A DNA stretch of 64,000 bases. Source: Streptomyces profundus. GTDB lineage: Bacteria; Actinomycetota; Actinomycetes; Streptomycetales; Streptomycetaceae. This document shows positions 16,901 through 25,822 of the stretch, piece by piece. Where the stretch lies: contig NZ_CP082362.1 in the NCBI RefSeq assembly GCF_020740535.1, positions 5,268,501-5,332,500 on the forward strand. The letters run 5' to 3'. Below the pieces are notes generated by a model, which worked only from the letters and a program-made list of their open reading frames with translations, made no database searches and was not told where the DNA came from. The translations under genes were made by a program, and so were the position numbers. Positions within the stretch are counted from its first letter, which is position 1. Every line of letters begins with the position of its first letter.

Positions 16901-17643
16901 CGGGAGGTCGCCGGCTGGGCGCCGGGGTCGGGCAACTCGCTGACCACGGGCGGGAGATGGGCGCCGTTCCGGAGCCGCTCAAGGAAGAGGACCACGGTGG
17001 CGGCCACCGAGCGGTGCGACACGTCGTTGAGGATGTCGTGCAGCCCGCCGTCGACCTCGACGAGGGACGCGGCGCCCAACGCCCGGTAGAGCGGGGCCGC
17101 TTCGGCCGGCGGGCTGATCTGGTCGGCTCGGCCGTGCACGGCCAGCAGCGGCAGGCCCAGGGGGGAGGCGTCGACGACGGGCGGCTGGCCGGCGGGGGAG
17201 CCGGCGGCGCCCTCGCGGCCGAGCACCAGGCGGTGGTTGGGGCAGGCAGTGCGGGCGGCGATCTCGGCCTCCGGCTCTTCGGGCCGCGTGTCGCGGGTGG
17301 GCAGGCCGGCGAGGATCACGGCGTCCACGGCCTCGGCGTGTTCCCTGGCCAGCCGCAGCGCGTGCGGCCCTCCGCTGTCCACGCCCACCAGCACCAGCGG
17401 CCGGGGCGTGTCCGGCTCGGCGATCAGCGCGGCCAGCGCCTCGGCGGCGTCGGCTCCCGCGGGGTCCGTGGGGACGGCGACCACGCGGTAGGCGTCGGCG
17501 GCCAGCCGGGTGCCGAACCGGCGGTAGACCTGGGCGGTTTCGCCCCGGCCGGCGAGCAGCAGCAGGGTGCCGCGCGGGGCGATGCCCGCCGGCTCGTGCC
17601 AGCTGTGGACGGTGGAAGAGGTGGAAAGGGGCGTGGCGGTCAT
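16897..17643 (-). CDS. Alpha/beta hydrolase
   Basis: 248 residues with the alpha/beta-hydrolase pattern: LLLLAGRGETAQVYRRFG near the N-terminus, nucleophile elbow GVDSGGPHA, acid strand LPLLAVHGRADQ and His in VDGGLHDILNDV. The elbow has Asp-Ser-Gly-Gly rather than the usual G-x-S-x-G, with Gly in the first position kept. Substrate unknown; it probably hydrolyses an ester or thioester intermediate of the organosulfur pathway. Coupled by 4-nt overlaps to genes on both sides. Confidence 0.82.
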   Translation of the reverse strand: MTATPLSTSSTVHSWHEPAGIAPRGTLLLLAGRGETAQVYRRFGTRLAADAYRVVAVPTDPAGADAAEALAALIAEPDTPRPLVLVGVDSGGPHALRLAREHAEAVDAVILAGLPTRDTRPEEPEAEIAARTACPNHRLVLGREGAAGSPAGQPPVVDASPLGLPLLAVHGRADQISPPAEAAPLYRALGAASLVEVDGGLHDILNDVSHRSVAATVVLFLERLRNGAHLPPVVSELPDPGAQPATSR

Positions 17644-18701
17644 GAGCGTGCGGCTCCCGTCGGCTGGGTGGGGTGTCGGGTGGTGGTGTGGTTCTCAAGG
17701 GCGGCGACTTCGACGAGGACCTCGGCGATGTGCCGGCGGCCCGGCTTCTCGCCGGCCGAGGCCGCGACGCCGAGCAGCCGTTGCAGGGCCGTGTTGACGG
17801 GGGTCGCCACCCCGTGCAGCCGGCCCAGCAGGCTGATCTCGCCGTTGAGGAAGTCGACTTCGCTGGACGCGCCGCGCGCGAAGCTCTGCCAGGTGGACTG
17901 CTGTCCCTGGACATGTCCCGAGCCGGGCACGATGGTGGCGAGCGCCGGGTCGTAGGAGCGTTCGACGTCCGGGTCGGCCACGGCGTGGCCGGCGGCGTCG
18001 AGGACGGTGCGCGCCTCGGCGCTGGCGCGGCGGCCCACGGCGGCCAACTCCTCGGGCGCGCCGGTGAACAGCTCGACCGCGTTGGTGACGTTGTGCACCA
18101 GCTTCCACGCCTTCCAGCGGGACACGTCCGGCACGCCCTGGGCGAGCCAGCCGGCCGCGCGGGCGTCCTCGACGAACGCGACGGCCGCAGGCCCCGGCGG
18201 GCCGGGGCGCGCCGGCAGCGGCAGACCGCCGACCAGCAGTTGGCCGGCCTTGGGCGCGGCGGCGGTGAGCACCTCGCCCGGGCCCAGCTGCCGGGCCGGC
18301 ACCAGGACGGTGGCGCCGACGACGGAGGCGAAGAGGCGGGCGGCGACCCGTTCGGCGTCCAGGCCGTTCTGGAGGGTGATCACCGGCAGGTCGGCGGCGA
18401 GGCCCCCGTCGCTCGTCGGCCGCCAGGCCCAGTCGGCGAGGGTGGCCCGCGCGTCCTGGGCCTTGGTCGCGAGCACCAGCACGTCGTCCGGGGTCAGCTC
18501 GATCTCGGTCGGCCCGCCGACCACGGGCACGGGCACGGTGCGCCGGCCGGCCGGGGTGACGCGCACCAGGCCCCGGGCGCGGACGGCGTCCAACGCGGCG
18601 CCCCTGGCGGAGAGCACCGCCGGGATTCCGGCGAGCAGCAGATCGGCGGCCAGCGCGCCGCCCACCGCCCCGGCGCCGATCACGACATAGCGGCGGGTCA
18701 T
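17640..18701 (-). CDS. Ketopantoate-reductase-like (ApbA/PanE family) dehydrogenase
   Basis: 353 residues. N-terminal Rossmann motif YVVIGAGAVGGALAADLLLAG binds NADP; LVLATKAQDA and VITLQNGLDAE are the classic ApbA/PanE strands. The C-terminal helical domain includes WKAWKLVHNVTNAVE, with the conserved Lys-Asn pair, and SFARGASSEVDFLNGEI. The family reduces 2-oxo acids. Its place in a sulfur operon, not a pantothenate cluster, suggests a different keto-acid substrate, possibly coupled to the GlcD-like oxidase. Start and stop both overlap neighbours by 4 nt. Confidence 0.87.
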   Translation of the reverse strand: MTRRYVVIGAGAVGGALAADLLLAGIPAVLSARGAALDAVRARGLVRVTPAGRRTVPVPVVGGPTEIELTPDDVLVLATKAQDARATLADWAWRPTSDGGLAADLPVITLQNGLDAERVAARLFASVVGATVLVPARQLGPGEVLTAAAPKAGQLLVGGLPLPARPGPPGPAAVAFVEDARAAGWLAQGVPDVSRWKAWKLVHNVTNAVELFTGAPEELAAVGRRASAEARTVLDAAGHAVADPDVERSYDPALATIVPGSGHVQGQQSTWQSFARGASSEVDFLNGEISLLGRLHGVATPVNTALQRLLGVAASAGEKPGRRHIAEVLVEVAALENHTTTRHPTQPTGAARS

Positions 18702-19942
18702 GAAGTCCTCGCGTTTCTCGGTGGGTTCGGCCCGGTGGCCGTGGTCGGTGTCGCGTCCGGGCCCAGATGGCCGGCGAGCGTCTCGGTCCGGTAGGCGGTG
18801 CGGTGGACGCCGGCCCGTTGGAGCAGCGGCACCACCCGTTCGACGAACCGCTCCACGCCCGAGGGCTGGAGGGGAAGCAGCAGGTTGACGCCGGCCACGC
18901 CCGCGCGGTGCCAGCCGATCAGGGTGTCGGCGATCTCCTCGGCGGTGCCGTGCAGATGGGTCTGGATGTTGCCGAAGCCGCCGGCGTGGAGGCGCTCGGC
19001 GATGCCCCGGATGCTGAGGCCCTCCCGTTCGCCCAGGGTGCGGGCCAGGCCGGCGAGGCTGGCGCCGCTGAGCCGGTCGGGGTCGGTGGGCAGGGCGTCG
19101 ACGGGCAGCGGCCCCTCGGGGTCGTGCCCGGTGAGATCGGCGCCGACCACCGGGCCCAGCCAGGCGATCGGGTCGATCCGGCCGCGCTGCACGGCGTCCA
19201 GCCGGTCGGCCAGCCGGTGTGCCTCCGCGGTGGTGTCGGCGAGATAGGGGATCACGCCCGGCAGCATTACGGGCGTGCCGGGCGGCCGGCCGTGGGCGGC
19301 GGCGCGGGTGCGGAGGTCGGCGTCCAGGGCCAGCGCGTCCTGGATGCCGTAGCCGCCGGCGTAGACCACGTCGGCGTGCCGGGCCGCCAGCTCGCGGCCC
19401 CGGGACGAGCCGCCCGCCTGCACCACCAGCGGCCGGTCGGCGCCGCCGCTGGACAGCTTCGCCCAGCGGTCGCGGACGGCGGTGAGGAACGCCTCGGCGT
19501 TGGCGTAGCGCTGGCCGTGGTCCGGCTGGTGGTCCAGGCCGAAGTTGGCGGCGATCCGGTCGCCGGCCGAGGCGACCGCGTTGATCGCGGCCCGCCCGCC
19601 GCTCAGGGTGTGCAGGGAGAACGCCCGATCGGCCACCGTCAGCGGGTCGTTGTAGGTGGTGGAGACGGTGCCGATCAGACCGATCCGCTCGGTCTCGACG
19701 GCGATGGCGGTGAGCAGGCCGAGCGGTTCGAAGCGGTGCGGGATGCCCCGCTCGTCGGTGCCGAGCGCCGGGGAGTCGGCGAGGAACACCGCGTCGAACA
19801 GGCCGTGTTCGGCGAGTTGGGCGACCTGGACGAAGTGGTCGACGTCGAGCTCGGCGCCCGGCACGCTCGCCGGGTGCGTCCAGGCGGCGGTGTGTCGGCC
19901 GACGCCGCTCACGTTCAGGCTCAGTCGCAGCCGGCGGCTCAT
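18698..19942 (-). CDS. NtaA/SnaA/DszA-family FMN-dependent monooxygenase
   Basis: 414 residues, luciferase-like monooxygenase of the nitrilotriacetate/desulfurisation group: N-terminal LNVSGVGRHTAAW, FDAVFLADSPAL, TVSTTYNDPLTVADRAFSLHTL-type strand, SGGRAAINAVASAGD, NAEAFLTAVRDRW, VVQAGGSSRGRELAARHADVVY. This group uses FMNH2 from a separate reductase to oxygenate and cleave C-S or C-N bonds. Flavin reductase copy 1 in the same operon is the likely partner. A truncated relative is encoded immediately upstream. Start overlaps the preceding stop; stop overlaps the next start. Confidence 0.9.
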   Translation of the reverse strand: MSRRLRLSLNVSGVGRHTAAWTHPASVPGAELDVDHFVQVAQLAEHGLFDAVFLADSPALGTDERGIPHRFEPLGLLTAIAVETERIGLIGTVSTTYNDPLTVADRAFSLHTLSGGRAAINAVASAGDRIAANFGLDHQPDHGQRYANAEAFLTAVRDRWAKLSSGGADRPLVVQAGGSSRGRELAARHADVVYAGGYGIQDALALDADLRTRAAAHGRPPGTPVMLPGVIPYLADTTAEAHRLADRLDAVQRGRIDPIAWLGPVVGADLTGHDPEGPLPVDALPTDPDRLSGASLAGLARTLGEREGLSIRGIAERLHAGGFGNIQTHLHGTAEEIADTLIGWHRAGVAGVNLLLPLQPSGVERFVERVVPLLQRAGVHRTAYRTETLAGHLGPDATPTTATGPNPPRNARTS

Positions 19943-20508
19943 CGGGGCACCTTCTTGTCGTGGTCGGCGGCGTGGTCGGCGGCGGGCCAGCGGCCCAGGG
20001 GCGGGCCCGGCGGGGTGGGCAGGTTGAGCGGGCCGCCGACGCGATGGTGGCTGCCCGCGTAGCCGCCCCCGGGGAGCGCCGCCGGGTCGAGATAGCGGCC
20101 GGTGGCCCGGTCGGCGATGATCGCCTCGGGCGGGAAGCTGTGCCACAGGTGATCGATGGCCGCCCGGTAGTCGGCCCACTCGGGGCCCGTGCCGGCATCG
20201 GCCAACAGGACGCGTCCCGGGGCGAGATGGGCGAGGGTGGCGAGGATCCGGGCGGCGTTGTAGGGCGCGACCCGCGCCGGGTCGAGCGGCACCACGACGC
20301 GCAGCTCCGTTGTGGCGCGCAGCACGGCGGCGGCCAGGGTGGTGGCCTCCACCGGCGCGGGAGGCTCGTCGGGCGCGGGCGCGGGCAGCGACAGCGTGCG
20401 CACGCCCCGCCGTTCGGCCGCGCGCACGGCGTCCCGGATCGCCGGCCAGGCGGGCGGGGCGTCGTCCGCGAGCAGTTCGGTCAGCTGGACGGTCTCGGCG
20501 CGGGTCAC
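19939..20508 (-). CDS. Truncated luciferase-like protein (N-terminal half only)
   Basis: 189 residues, about half the length of the full monooxygenase next to it. Recognisable luciferase-like pieces are TTLAAAVLRATTELRVVVPLDP, ARVAPYNAARILATLAHLAPGR and the YLDPAALP..HHRVGGPLNLP segment that in full NtaA-type proteins leads into the second half of the barrel; here the protein ends shortly after. It is still in frame, coupled by 4-nt overlaps at both ends and retains coding bias, so it may be a functional partner subunit or a recent remnant. Confidence 0.7.
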   Translation of the reverse strand: MTRAETVQLTELLADDAPPAWPAIRDAVRAAERRGVRTLSLPAPAPDEPPAPVEATTLAAAVLRATTELRVVVPLDPARVAPYNAARILATLAHLAPGRVLLADAGTGPEWADYRAAIDHLWHSFPPEAIIADRATGRYLDPAALPGGGYAGSHHRVGGPLNLPTPPGPPLGRWPAADHAADHDKKVPR

Positions 20509-22256
20509 TGGGCTGCCTCCTGCTGGTCGGGCTCCGGAAGGCCCCGTTGGTCGGACGGTTCGTCGGGCTGTTCGTCGGGCCGTTCGTCGGGCTGGTGGAA
20601 GGGCGCCGCCACGGAGGCGAGCAGCTCGCGGGTGTAGGGGTGTCGGGGCGCCGCGAACACGTCCTCGGTCGGGCCGTGTTCGAGGACGGAGCCGTGCCGC
20701 ATCACCAGCACCTCGTCGGATATCTGCCGCACCACGGCGAGATCGTGCGAGATGAACACATAGGCGACGCCCAACTCGCGTTGCAGCCGCGTCAACAGGT
20801 CGAGGATCTGCGCCTGTACCGTCACGTCCAGCGCGGACACCGGCTCGTCGCACACCACGATCTCGGGCCGCAGCACCAGGGCGCGGGCGATGGCGACGCG
20901 CTGCCTCTGGCCGCCGGAGAGCTCGCGCGGCCGGCGGTCGGCCAGCTCGGCTGGCAGCGCGACGGCGGCGAGCATCTCGGCCACCCGCTCCTCCCGTTCG
21001 CCGGCGTCGCCGATCCGGTGGGCGCGCAGCGGTTCGGCGACGGTGCGCCGCACCGTGAACCTCGGGTCGAGCGAGGTGTAGGGGTTCTGCTGGACGATTT
21101 GGAGCCGCCGTCTGGCGGCGCGGAGCCCCGCGGGGGTGAGGGTGGTGATCTCCGTTCCGTCCAGCGACACGCTCCCCTCGTCGGGGCGTTCGAGGCCGAG
21201 CAGGATGCGGGCGGTGGTGGACTTGCCGGATCCCGACTCGCCGAGCACCCCGAGGGTGCGTCCGCGCGGCACGTCGAAGCCGACCTGGTCGACCGCCCGC
21301 AGCCGGGTGCCGTCGGCGTCCCTGCCGAAGGTCTTCACCAGGCCGCGCACCCGCAGCAGCGGCGCGGCGGACGGCTCTTCGGCACGTGCGCGGGCGGTGA
21401 CGAGACGACGCCCGCGCAGGCTCGGGGTGTTGGCCAGCAGGTCCCGGGTGTAGGGGTGCCCGGGGTCGGTGACCAGTTCGAGCGCCGGGCCCTGCTCCAC
21501 CAGCCGGCCGTCCCGCAACACCACGATGCGGTCCGCGCGTTCGGCCGCCATCGCGAGGTCATGGGTGATCAGCAGCAGCGCGATCCCGTGGTCGGCGCGG
21601 AGCGCGGCCAGATGGTCGAGCACCCGGCGGCTGACCGTGGCGTCCAGCGCGCTGGTCGGCTCGTCGGCGATCAGCAGCCGGGGCTCGGCCGCGAGGGCGA
21701 TCGCGATCAGCACCCGCTGCCGCATCCCGCCCGACAGCTCGTGCGGGAACTGCCGGGCGCGCGCCTCCGGCCGGTCGATGCCCACCTCGGCCAGCAGTCG
21801 GACGGCCCGTTCGGCGGCCTCCCGCCGGCCGGCGAGCCGGTGGATGCGGAGGGTCTCGGCGATCTGCTCGCCGACCCGGGTGGTGGGGTTGAGGGAGGAG
21901 CCCGGGTCCTGCGGCACCAGGGCGATCTCCGCGCCGCGCAGCCGGCGCAGCGCTCCACGCGACAGGCCGAGGACGTCCCGCCCCTCGTATCCGATCCGGC
22001 CGCCGAGCACCCGCGCGTTCCCCGGCAGCATGCCGTTGACGGCGTGCGCCGTGGTGCTCTTGCCCGAGCCCGACTCGCCGACGACGGCTACGGTCTCGCC
22101 GGCGCGCACCGCGAGGCTGAGGCCCCGCACGGCGGTTCGTTCGCCGCCCCGGACGCGGTAGGCGACGGTGAGGTCCTCGATGGCCAACAGGGCTGGTGTC
22201 TCGGCGGGTCGTTCGGCGGCCGAGCGGGAGGCCGCGTCGGTGGCGGGGGCGGTCAT
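20505..22256 (-). CDS. Dipeptide-type ABC transporter ATPase, two fused nucleotide-binding domains
   Basis: 583 residues. First NBD about residues 25-270, second about 300-550, each with Walker A GESGSGKST, signature LSGGMRQ or LSGGQRQ, and Walker B region LLIADEPTSALD or VVCDEPVSALD. Both have the C-terminal HPYTRDLL/HPYTREL motif typical of oligopeptide (DppD/OppF-like) ATPases. The fusion replaces the usual two separate subunits. A Pro/Glu/Asp-rich tail with DERPDEQPDEP repeats follows. It energises the two permeases encoded upstream. Confidence 0.93.
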   Translation of the reverse strand: MTAPATDAASRSAAERPAETPALLAIEDLTVAYRVRGGERTAVRGLSLAVRAGETVAVVGESGSGKSTTAHAVNGMLPGNARVLGGRIGYEGRDVLGLSRGALRRLRGAEIALVPQDPGSSLNPTTRVGEQIAETLRIHRLAGRREAAERAVRLLAEVGIDRPEARARQFPHELSGGMRQRVLIAIALAAEPRLLIADEPTSALDATVSRRVLDHLAALRADHGIALLLITHDLAMAAERADRIVVLRDGRLVEQGPALELVTDPGHPYTRDLLANTPSLRGRRLVTARARAEEPSAAPLLRVRGLVKTFGRDADGTRLRAVDQVGFDVPRGRTLGVLGESGSGKSTTARILLGLERPDEGSVSLDGTEITTLTPAGLRAARRRLQIVQQNPYTSLDPRFTVRRTVAEPLRAHRIGDAGEREERVAEMLAAVALPAELADRRPRELSGGQRQRVAIARALVLRPEIVVCDEPVSALDVTVQAQILDLLTRLQRELGVAYVFISHDLAVVRQISDEVLVMRHGSVLEHGPTEDVFAAPRHPYTRELLASVAAPFHQPDERPDEQPDEPSDQRGLPEPDQQEAAQ

Positions 22257-23143
22257 CGCAGCGCCCCCCTGGTGTCCAGCCAGCGGGAGACCCGGTTGGT
22301 GGAGAGCACGGTGGCCGCGATCACCAGGCTGGGCAGCAGCGCCACCCACCAGGCCGTGGCGAGGTAGTCCCGGCCCTCGCTGACGATCTTTCCCCATTCG
22401 GGGGTGGGCGGTGGTTCCCCGTAGCCGAGGAAGCTCAGCGCGGAGACCGAGAGGATCGCGGTGCCGAACTCCAGCGTGGAGAGCACCAGCGCGGGCCCGA
22501 TGGAGTGCGGCAGCACATGCCGCCAGAGCACCGGCAGCCGCCGCACCCCGAGCACCGTGGCCGCCTCCACATGGGGTGAGGTCCGCACCCGGAGCGCCTC
22601 GGCGCGGGTGATCCTGGCGAACGAGGCGACGGAGGCGATCCCGACGGCGACGGCGACATTGGTGATGCCGAAGCCGAGCGCGGCCACCACGGCGAGCGAC
22701 AGCAGCAGCGAGGGGACCGCCAGCAGGATGTCGGTGAGCCGCATGATCACCGCGTCCACGACCCCGCCGAGGAACCCGGAGATCAGGCCGAGCGCCGAGC
22801 CGACGCCGAAGGCGATGCTCACCGCGATCAACGGGGCGCGCAGCGACAGCCCGGCCCCGTGCACCACCCGCGCGAACACGTCGCGGCCGAGCTGGTCGGT
22901 GCCGAACCAGTGCTGGGCGCTGGGTGGTTGGAGCTTGTTCAGCACCTCGCCGCTGGTCGGCGACTGCGAGGTCAGCAGCCCAGGCGCGAAGGCAGCGAGC
23001 ACCGCGAGGACCAGCACGGCGAAGGCCAGCAGCACCCCGGGCCCCGGGCGGCGGTGGTCGCGCCGCCGGCGCCGCGCGCTCCCGCCCGGGGCGGGGCCCG
23101 GCGGCCCCTTCACCTCGGCGGCGACGGTCTCTGACGTGGTCAT
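22253..23143 (-). CDS. Dipeptide-type ABC permease (DppC-like)
   Basis: 296 residues with a basic cytoplasmic N-terminus, one membrane segment (LLAFAVLVLAVLAAFAPGLL), then the LNKLQPPSAQHWFGTDQLGRDVFAR loop characteristic of DppC/OppC proteins (shown here as separate motifs QHWFGTDQ and LGRDVF) and five further helices. The EAA loop is EAATVLGVRRLPVLWRHVLP. It forms half of the membrane channel for the operon's uptake system. Coupled to both neighbours by overlaps. Confidence 0.92.
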   Translation of the reverse strand: MTTSETVAAEVKGPPGPAPGGSARRRRRDHRRPGPGVLLAFAVLVLAVLAAFAPGLLTSQSPTSGEVLNKLQPPSAQHWFGTDQLGRDVFARVVHGAGLSLRAPLIAVSIAFGVGSALGLISGFLGGVVDAVIMRLTDILLAVPSLLLSLAVVAALGFGITNVAVAVGIASVASFARITRAEALRVRTSPHVEAATVLGVRRLPVLWRHVLPHSIGPALVLSTLEFGTAILSVSALSFLGYGEPPPTPEWGKIVSEGRDYLATAWWVALLPSLVIAATVLSTNRVSRWLDTRGALR

Positions 23144-24084
23144 CGGGTGGCCTCCGTGAGGGTGACACGACGGTCGAGCAGCGGATAGGTGAGGTCGACA
23201 AGGAGGTTGACGACGACGAAGACCAGGGCGGACAGCAGCACCACGCCCTGCACCACCGGCAGGTCCTGACGGGTGACCGCGTCGGCCGTCAGCCGGCCGA
23301 CGCCCTCCCGGGAGAACACCGTCTCCGTCACCACCGCGCCGCCGAGCAGGTTGCCCACCACCACGGCGGTGGCGGTCAGCGTCGGGCCCGCCGCGTTGCG
23401 GGTGGCGTGCCGCAGATGCAGCCGGAGCCGGCCGGCGCCCTTGGCGGTGGCGGTGTCCACATAGCCCTGCTCCAGCACCTCGCGCAGGCTCCGGTTGAAG
23501 ATCTGCGCCACCGTGGCGGTGACCGGCAGCGCCAGCGTGATCGCCGGCAGCACCAGGTTCTGGAAGCCGTCGGTGCCGCCGGATGGCAGCGCCCGCCACT
23601 GGAAGGCGACGACCTGGATCAGCACCAGGCCGACCGCGAACGTGGGGAAGGAGATGCCGAGCGGCGGCAGCGACATCAGCAGCTCCCTGGCCCACCGGCC
23701 CCGCGCGTGCGCCGCGAGACTGCCGACCAGCAGCCCGGCACTCACCCCGAACAGCAGGGCCAGCGCCGCGAGTTGAGCGGTGTGCGGCAGCGCGCTGCCG
23801 ATCATGGAACGCACCGGCGCGCCGGTGTGCAGCGAGGTCCCCAGATCCCCGGTGAGCAGGCCGCCGAGCTGGCGCAGGTACTGGACGACGAGCGGATCGT
23901 CGTAGCCGGCTTCCGCGCGCAGCGCGGCGACCTCCTCCGGGCCCAGCGCCGAGTCTCCCGAACCGGCGAGCTTGATGGACAGCGCGTCACTGGGCAGCAC
24001 GGACAGCAGCACGAACGCGAGGGTGAAGGTCCCCAGCAGGACGAGCACCGCCTGGAGGGCGCGCGCGGCGAGGTACTTCCCCAT
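23140..24084 (-). CDS. Dipeptide-type ABC permease (DppB-like)
   Basis: 314 residues starting MGKYLAARALQAVLVLLGTF, the standard DppB/OppB N-terminal helix. A periplasm-facing loop with DDPLVVQYLRQLGGLLTGDLG follows, then five helices with the EAA motif VDTATAKGAGRLRLHLRHA. It pairs with the DppC-like permease. The ATG at 24082-24084 is the only good start. The binding-protein gene lies 65 bp upstream. Confidence 0.92.
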   Translation of the reverse strand: MGKYLAARALQAVLVLLGTFTLAFVLLSVLPSDALSIKLAGSGDSALGPEEVAALRAEAGYDDPLVVQYLRQLGGLLTGDLGTSLHTGAPVRSMIGSALPHTAQLAALALLFGVSAGLLVGSLAAHARGRWARELLMSLPPLGISFPTFAVGLVLIQVVAFQWRALPSGGTDGFQNLVLPAITLALPVTATVAQIFNRSLREVLEQGYVDTATAKGAGRLRLHLRHATRNAAGPTLTATAVVVGNLLGGAVVTETVFSREGVGRLTADAVTRQDLPVVQGVVLLSALVFVVVNLLVDLTYPLLDRRVTLTEATR

Positions 24085-24149
24085 CGGATGCCTTTCAGGT
24101 TCGGGAGCGGGCGTTGACTGGTCGCGTCTGGTCGGGGAAGGGCGGCCGG

Positions 24150-25790
24150 CTACTCGTCGAGCCAGACGTCGTAGAGGCTGAGCCGGGAGCTGGCCTCGAA
24201 GTGGAAGCCCCTGACGCTGTCGGCGTGGGTCATCACGCCGGCCAGCTCGTAGAGCGGGATGGCGTACCCCTCGTCCACCAGCTCCTGGGTGGCCTCGGTG
24301 ACCAGCTCCTGGCGCCGCTCGGGGTCGGCCTCGCCTGACTGGGCCTGCAACAGCTCGTCCACCGGGCGGGCCTCGGGGGCGCGGTTCTGGTTGCGCCCGG
24401 AGAAGCCGAAGACGGCGCGGGCGGCGTCCGCCTCGGCCCGGTGGAACGGCGAGTACCACAGGTCCCATTCGCCGCTGGCCTGGGCCGCCGCCAGATCGGC
24501 CGGCGCCTCAAGCCGGATCTGGAGGTCGATGCCGATCTCCCGCAGCTGGGACTGGAGCAGCTCCATCATCGGACCGGCCTGCCGGCCGGCGTGGTAGAGG
24601 CCCAGCAGTTCGAGCCGCTGCCCGTCCCGTTCCCTGATCCCGTCGGCGCCCGGCACCCAACCGGCCTCGTCCAGCAGGGACTCGGCCTGCTCGGGGTCGT
24701 ACTCCAGGCCGTCCAGCGGCTCGAAGAACGGGGTGGCCGAGGTGATGACGTTCCGCGCCACCTGGTCGTACTCGGTGAACACGCCGGCGACGATCTCCTC
24801 GCGGTCGGCGCCCAGCGACACCGCGCGGCGCACGGCGAGTTCGGAGGTCAGCGGACGTTCCAGGTTGGGGATCAGATTGACGCCGACGCCCGGGTAGGGC
24901 CGGCCGACGACGCCGAATCCGTTGCCCTCGAAGCTGGGCACGTCCTCGGTGAGCGGGATGGTGTCGACGTGCAGCTCGCCGTTGCGCAACTGCCCGGCGC
25001 GCACCCCCGACTCGGGCACCACCTCGAAGTCGACGCTCTCCACATACGCCTCGCCCTCGTGCTCCAGCACGGGCGAAGCCCAGTCGTAGCCGTCGCGCCG
25101 GTTCAGCGTGACGCGCTGCTCGGGCTGGTAGGAGTCGATGACGAAGGGGCCGGCCGCGACCAGGTTCCCGGCGCAGCGCTCCTCGGGCGTCAGGGCGAGC
25201 GTGGCCGGCGCCAGGATGCCGAGCGTGATGGTCGCGGTGCCCTGGAGGAACTGCACGTTGGCGTGGTCGAAGTTCACCGTGACGGTGTGCTCGTCGACCA
25301 CCTCGGAGCCGGCGTAGCCGTCCAGATAGGTGGAGGCCAACGGGGCGACGGCCGGGCCGAGTTCGGTGATCGTGTCGAAGTTGGCGGCGACCGCCTCGGC
25401 GTCCAGCGGGGTGCCGTCGCTGAAGGTGACGCCCTCCTGGAGATGGAAGGTGTAGGAGGTGGCGTCGGGGGCGACGTCCCAGGACTCGGCGAGCCAGGGC
25501 GTGACCTCGCCGGTCTCCGGGTCCTGGTCGGTCAGTGAGTCGGCAATCTGCCGGGCCACGAAGATGGTCACGTTGGAGGAGTTCTGGTGCGGATCGACGC
25601 AGGCCACGCTCGTGTTGAGGCCGACGGCGAGGGTGCCGCCCGGCTGCGGCTCGCCGCCGCCGTCGCCGCTGCCGCCGGTGGACTCGGCGCCACCGCAGGC
25701 GGTGACCAGCAGGGCCAGCGGCAGGGCGAGGCCGGCGGTGGCGAGGCGGAGTCGACGGCGCGGGGCCTGGGGTCTGGGGAAGGTGCGCAT
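24150..25790 (-). CDS. ABC substrate-binding lipoprotein (peptide/SBP_bac_5 family)
   Basis: 546 residues. Signal peptide with Arg-rich n-region and lipobox LVTAC (Cys32), followed by a Gly/Ser spacer. The mature part is a family-5 solute-binding protein: GGTLAVGLNTSVACVDPHQ, WLAESWDVAPD, YTFHLQEGVTFSDGTPL, AVRRAVSLGADREEI and the C-terminal YAIPLYELAG. Members bind peptides, nickel, glutathione or other small molecules. The monooxygenases and rhodanese around it suggest an organosulfur ligand such as a sulfonate, thioether or thiol conjugate, but the sequence does not fix it. Confidence 0.92.
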   Translation of the reverse strand: MRTFPRPQAPRRRLRLATAGLALPLALLVTACGGAESTGGSGDGGGEPQPGGTLAVGLNTSVACVDPHQNSSNVTIFVARQIADSLTDQDPETGEVTPWLAESWDVAPDATSYTFHLQEGVTFSDGTPLDAEAVAANFDTITELGPAVAPLASTYLDGYAGSEVVDEHTVTVNFDHANVQFLQGTATITLGILAPATLALTPEERCAGNLVAAGPFVIDSYQPEQRVTLNRRDGYDWASPVLEHEGEAYVESVDFEVVPESGVRAGQLRNGELHVDTIPLTEDVPSFEGNGFGVVGRPYPGVGVNLIPNLERPLTSELAVRRAVSLGADREEIVAGVFTEYDQVARNVITSATPFFEPLDGLEYDPEQAESLLDEAGWVPGADGIRERDGQRLELLGLYHAGRQAGPMMELLQSQLREIGIDLQIRLEAPADLAAAQASGEWDLWYSPFHRAEADAARAVFGFSGRNQNRAPEARPVDELLQAQSGEADPERRQELVTEATQELVDEGYAIPLYELAGVMTHADSVRGFHFEASSRLSLYDVWLDE

Positions 25791-25822
25791 GGTGGGTTCC
25801 TTGGGGGTGGCGGTGGCGGTGC

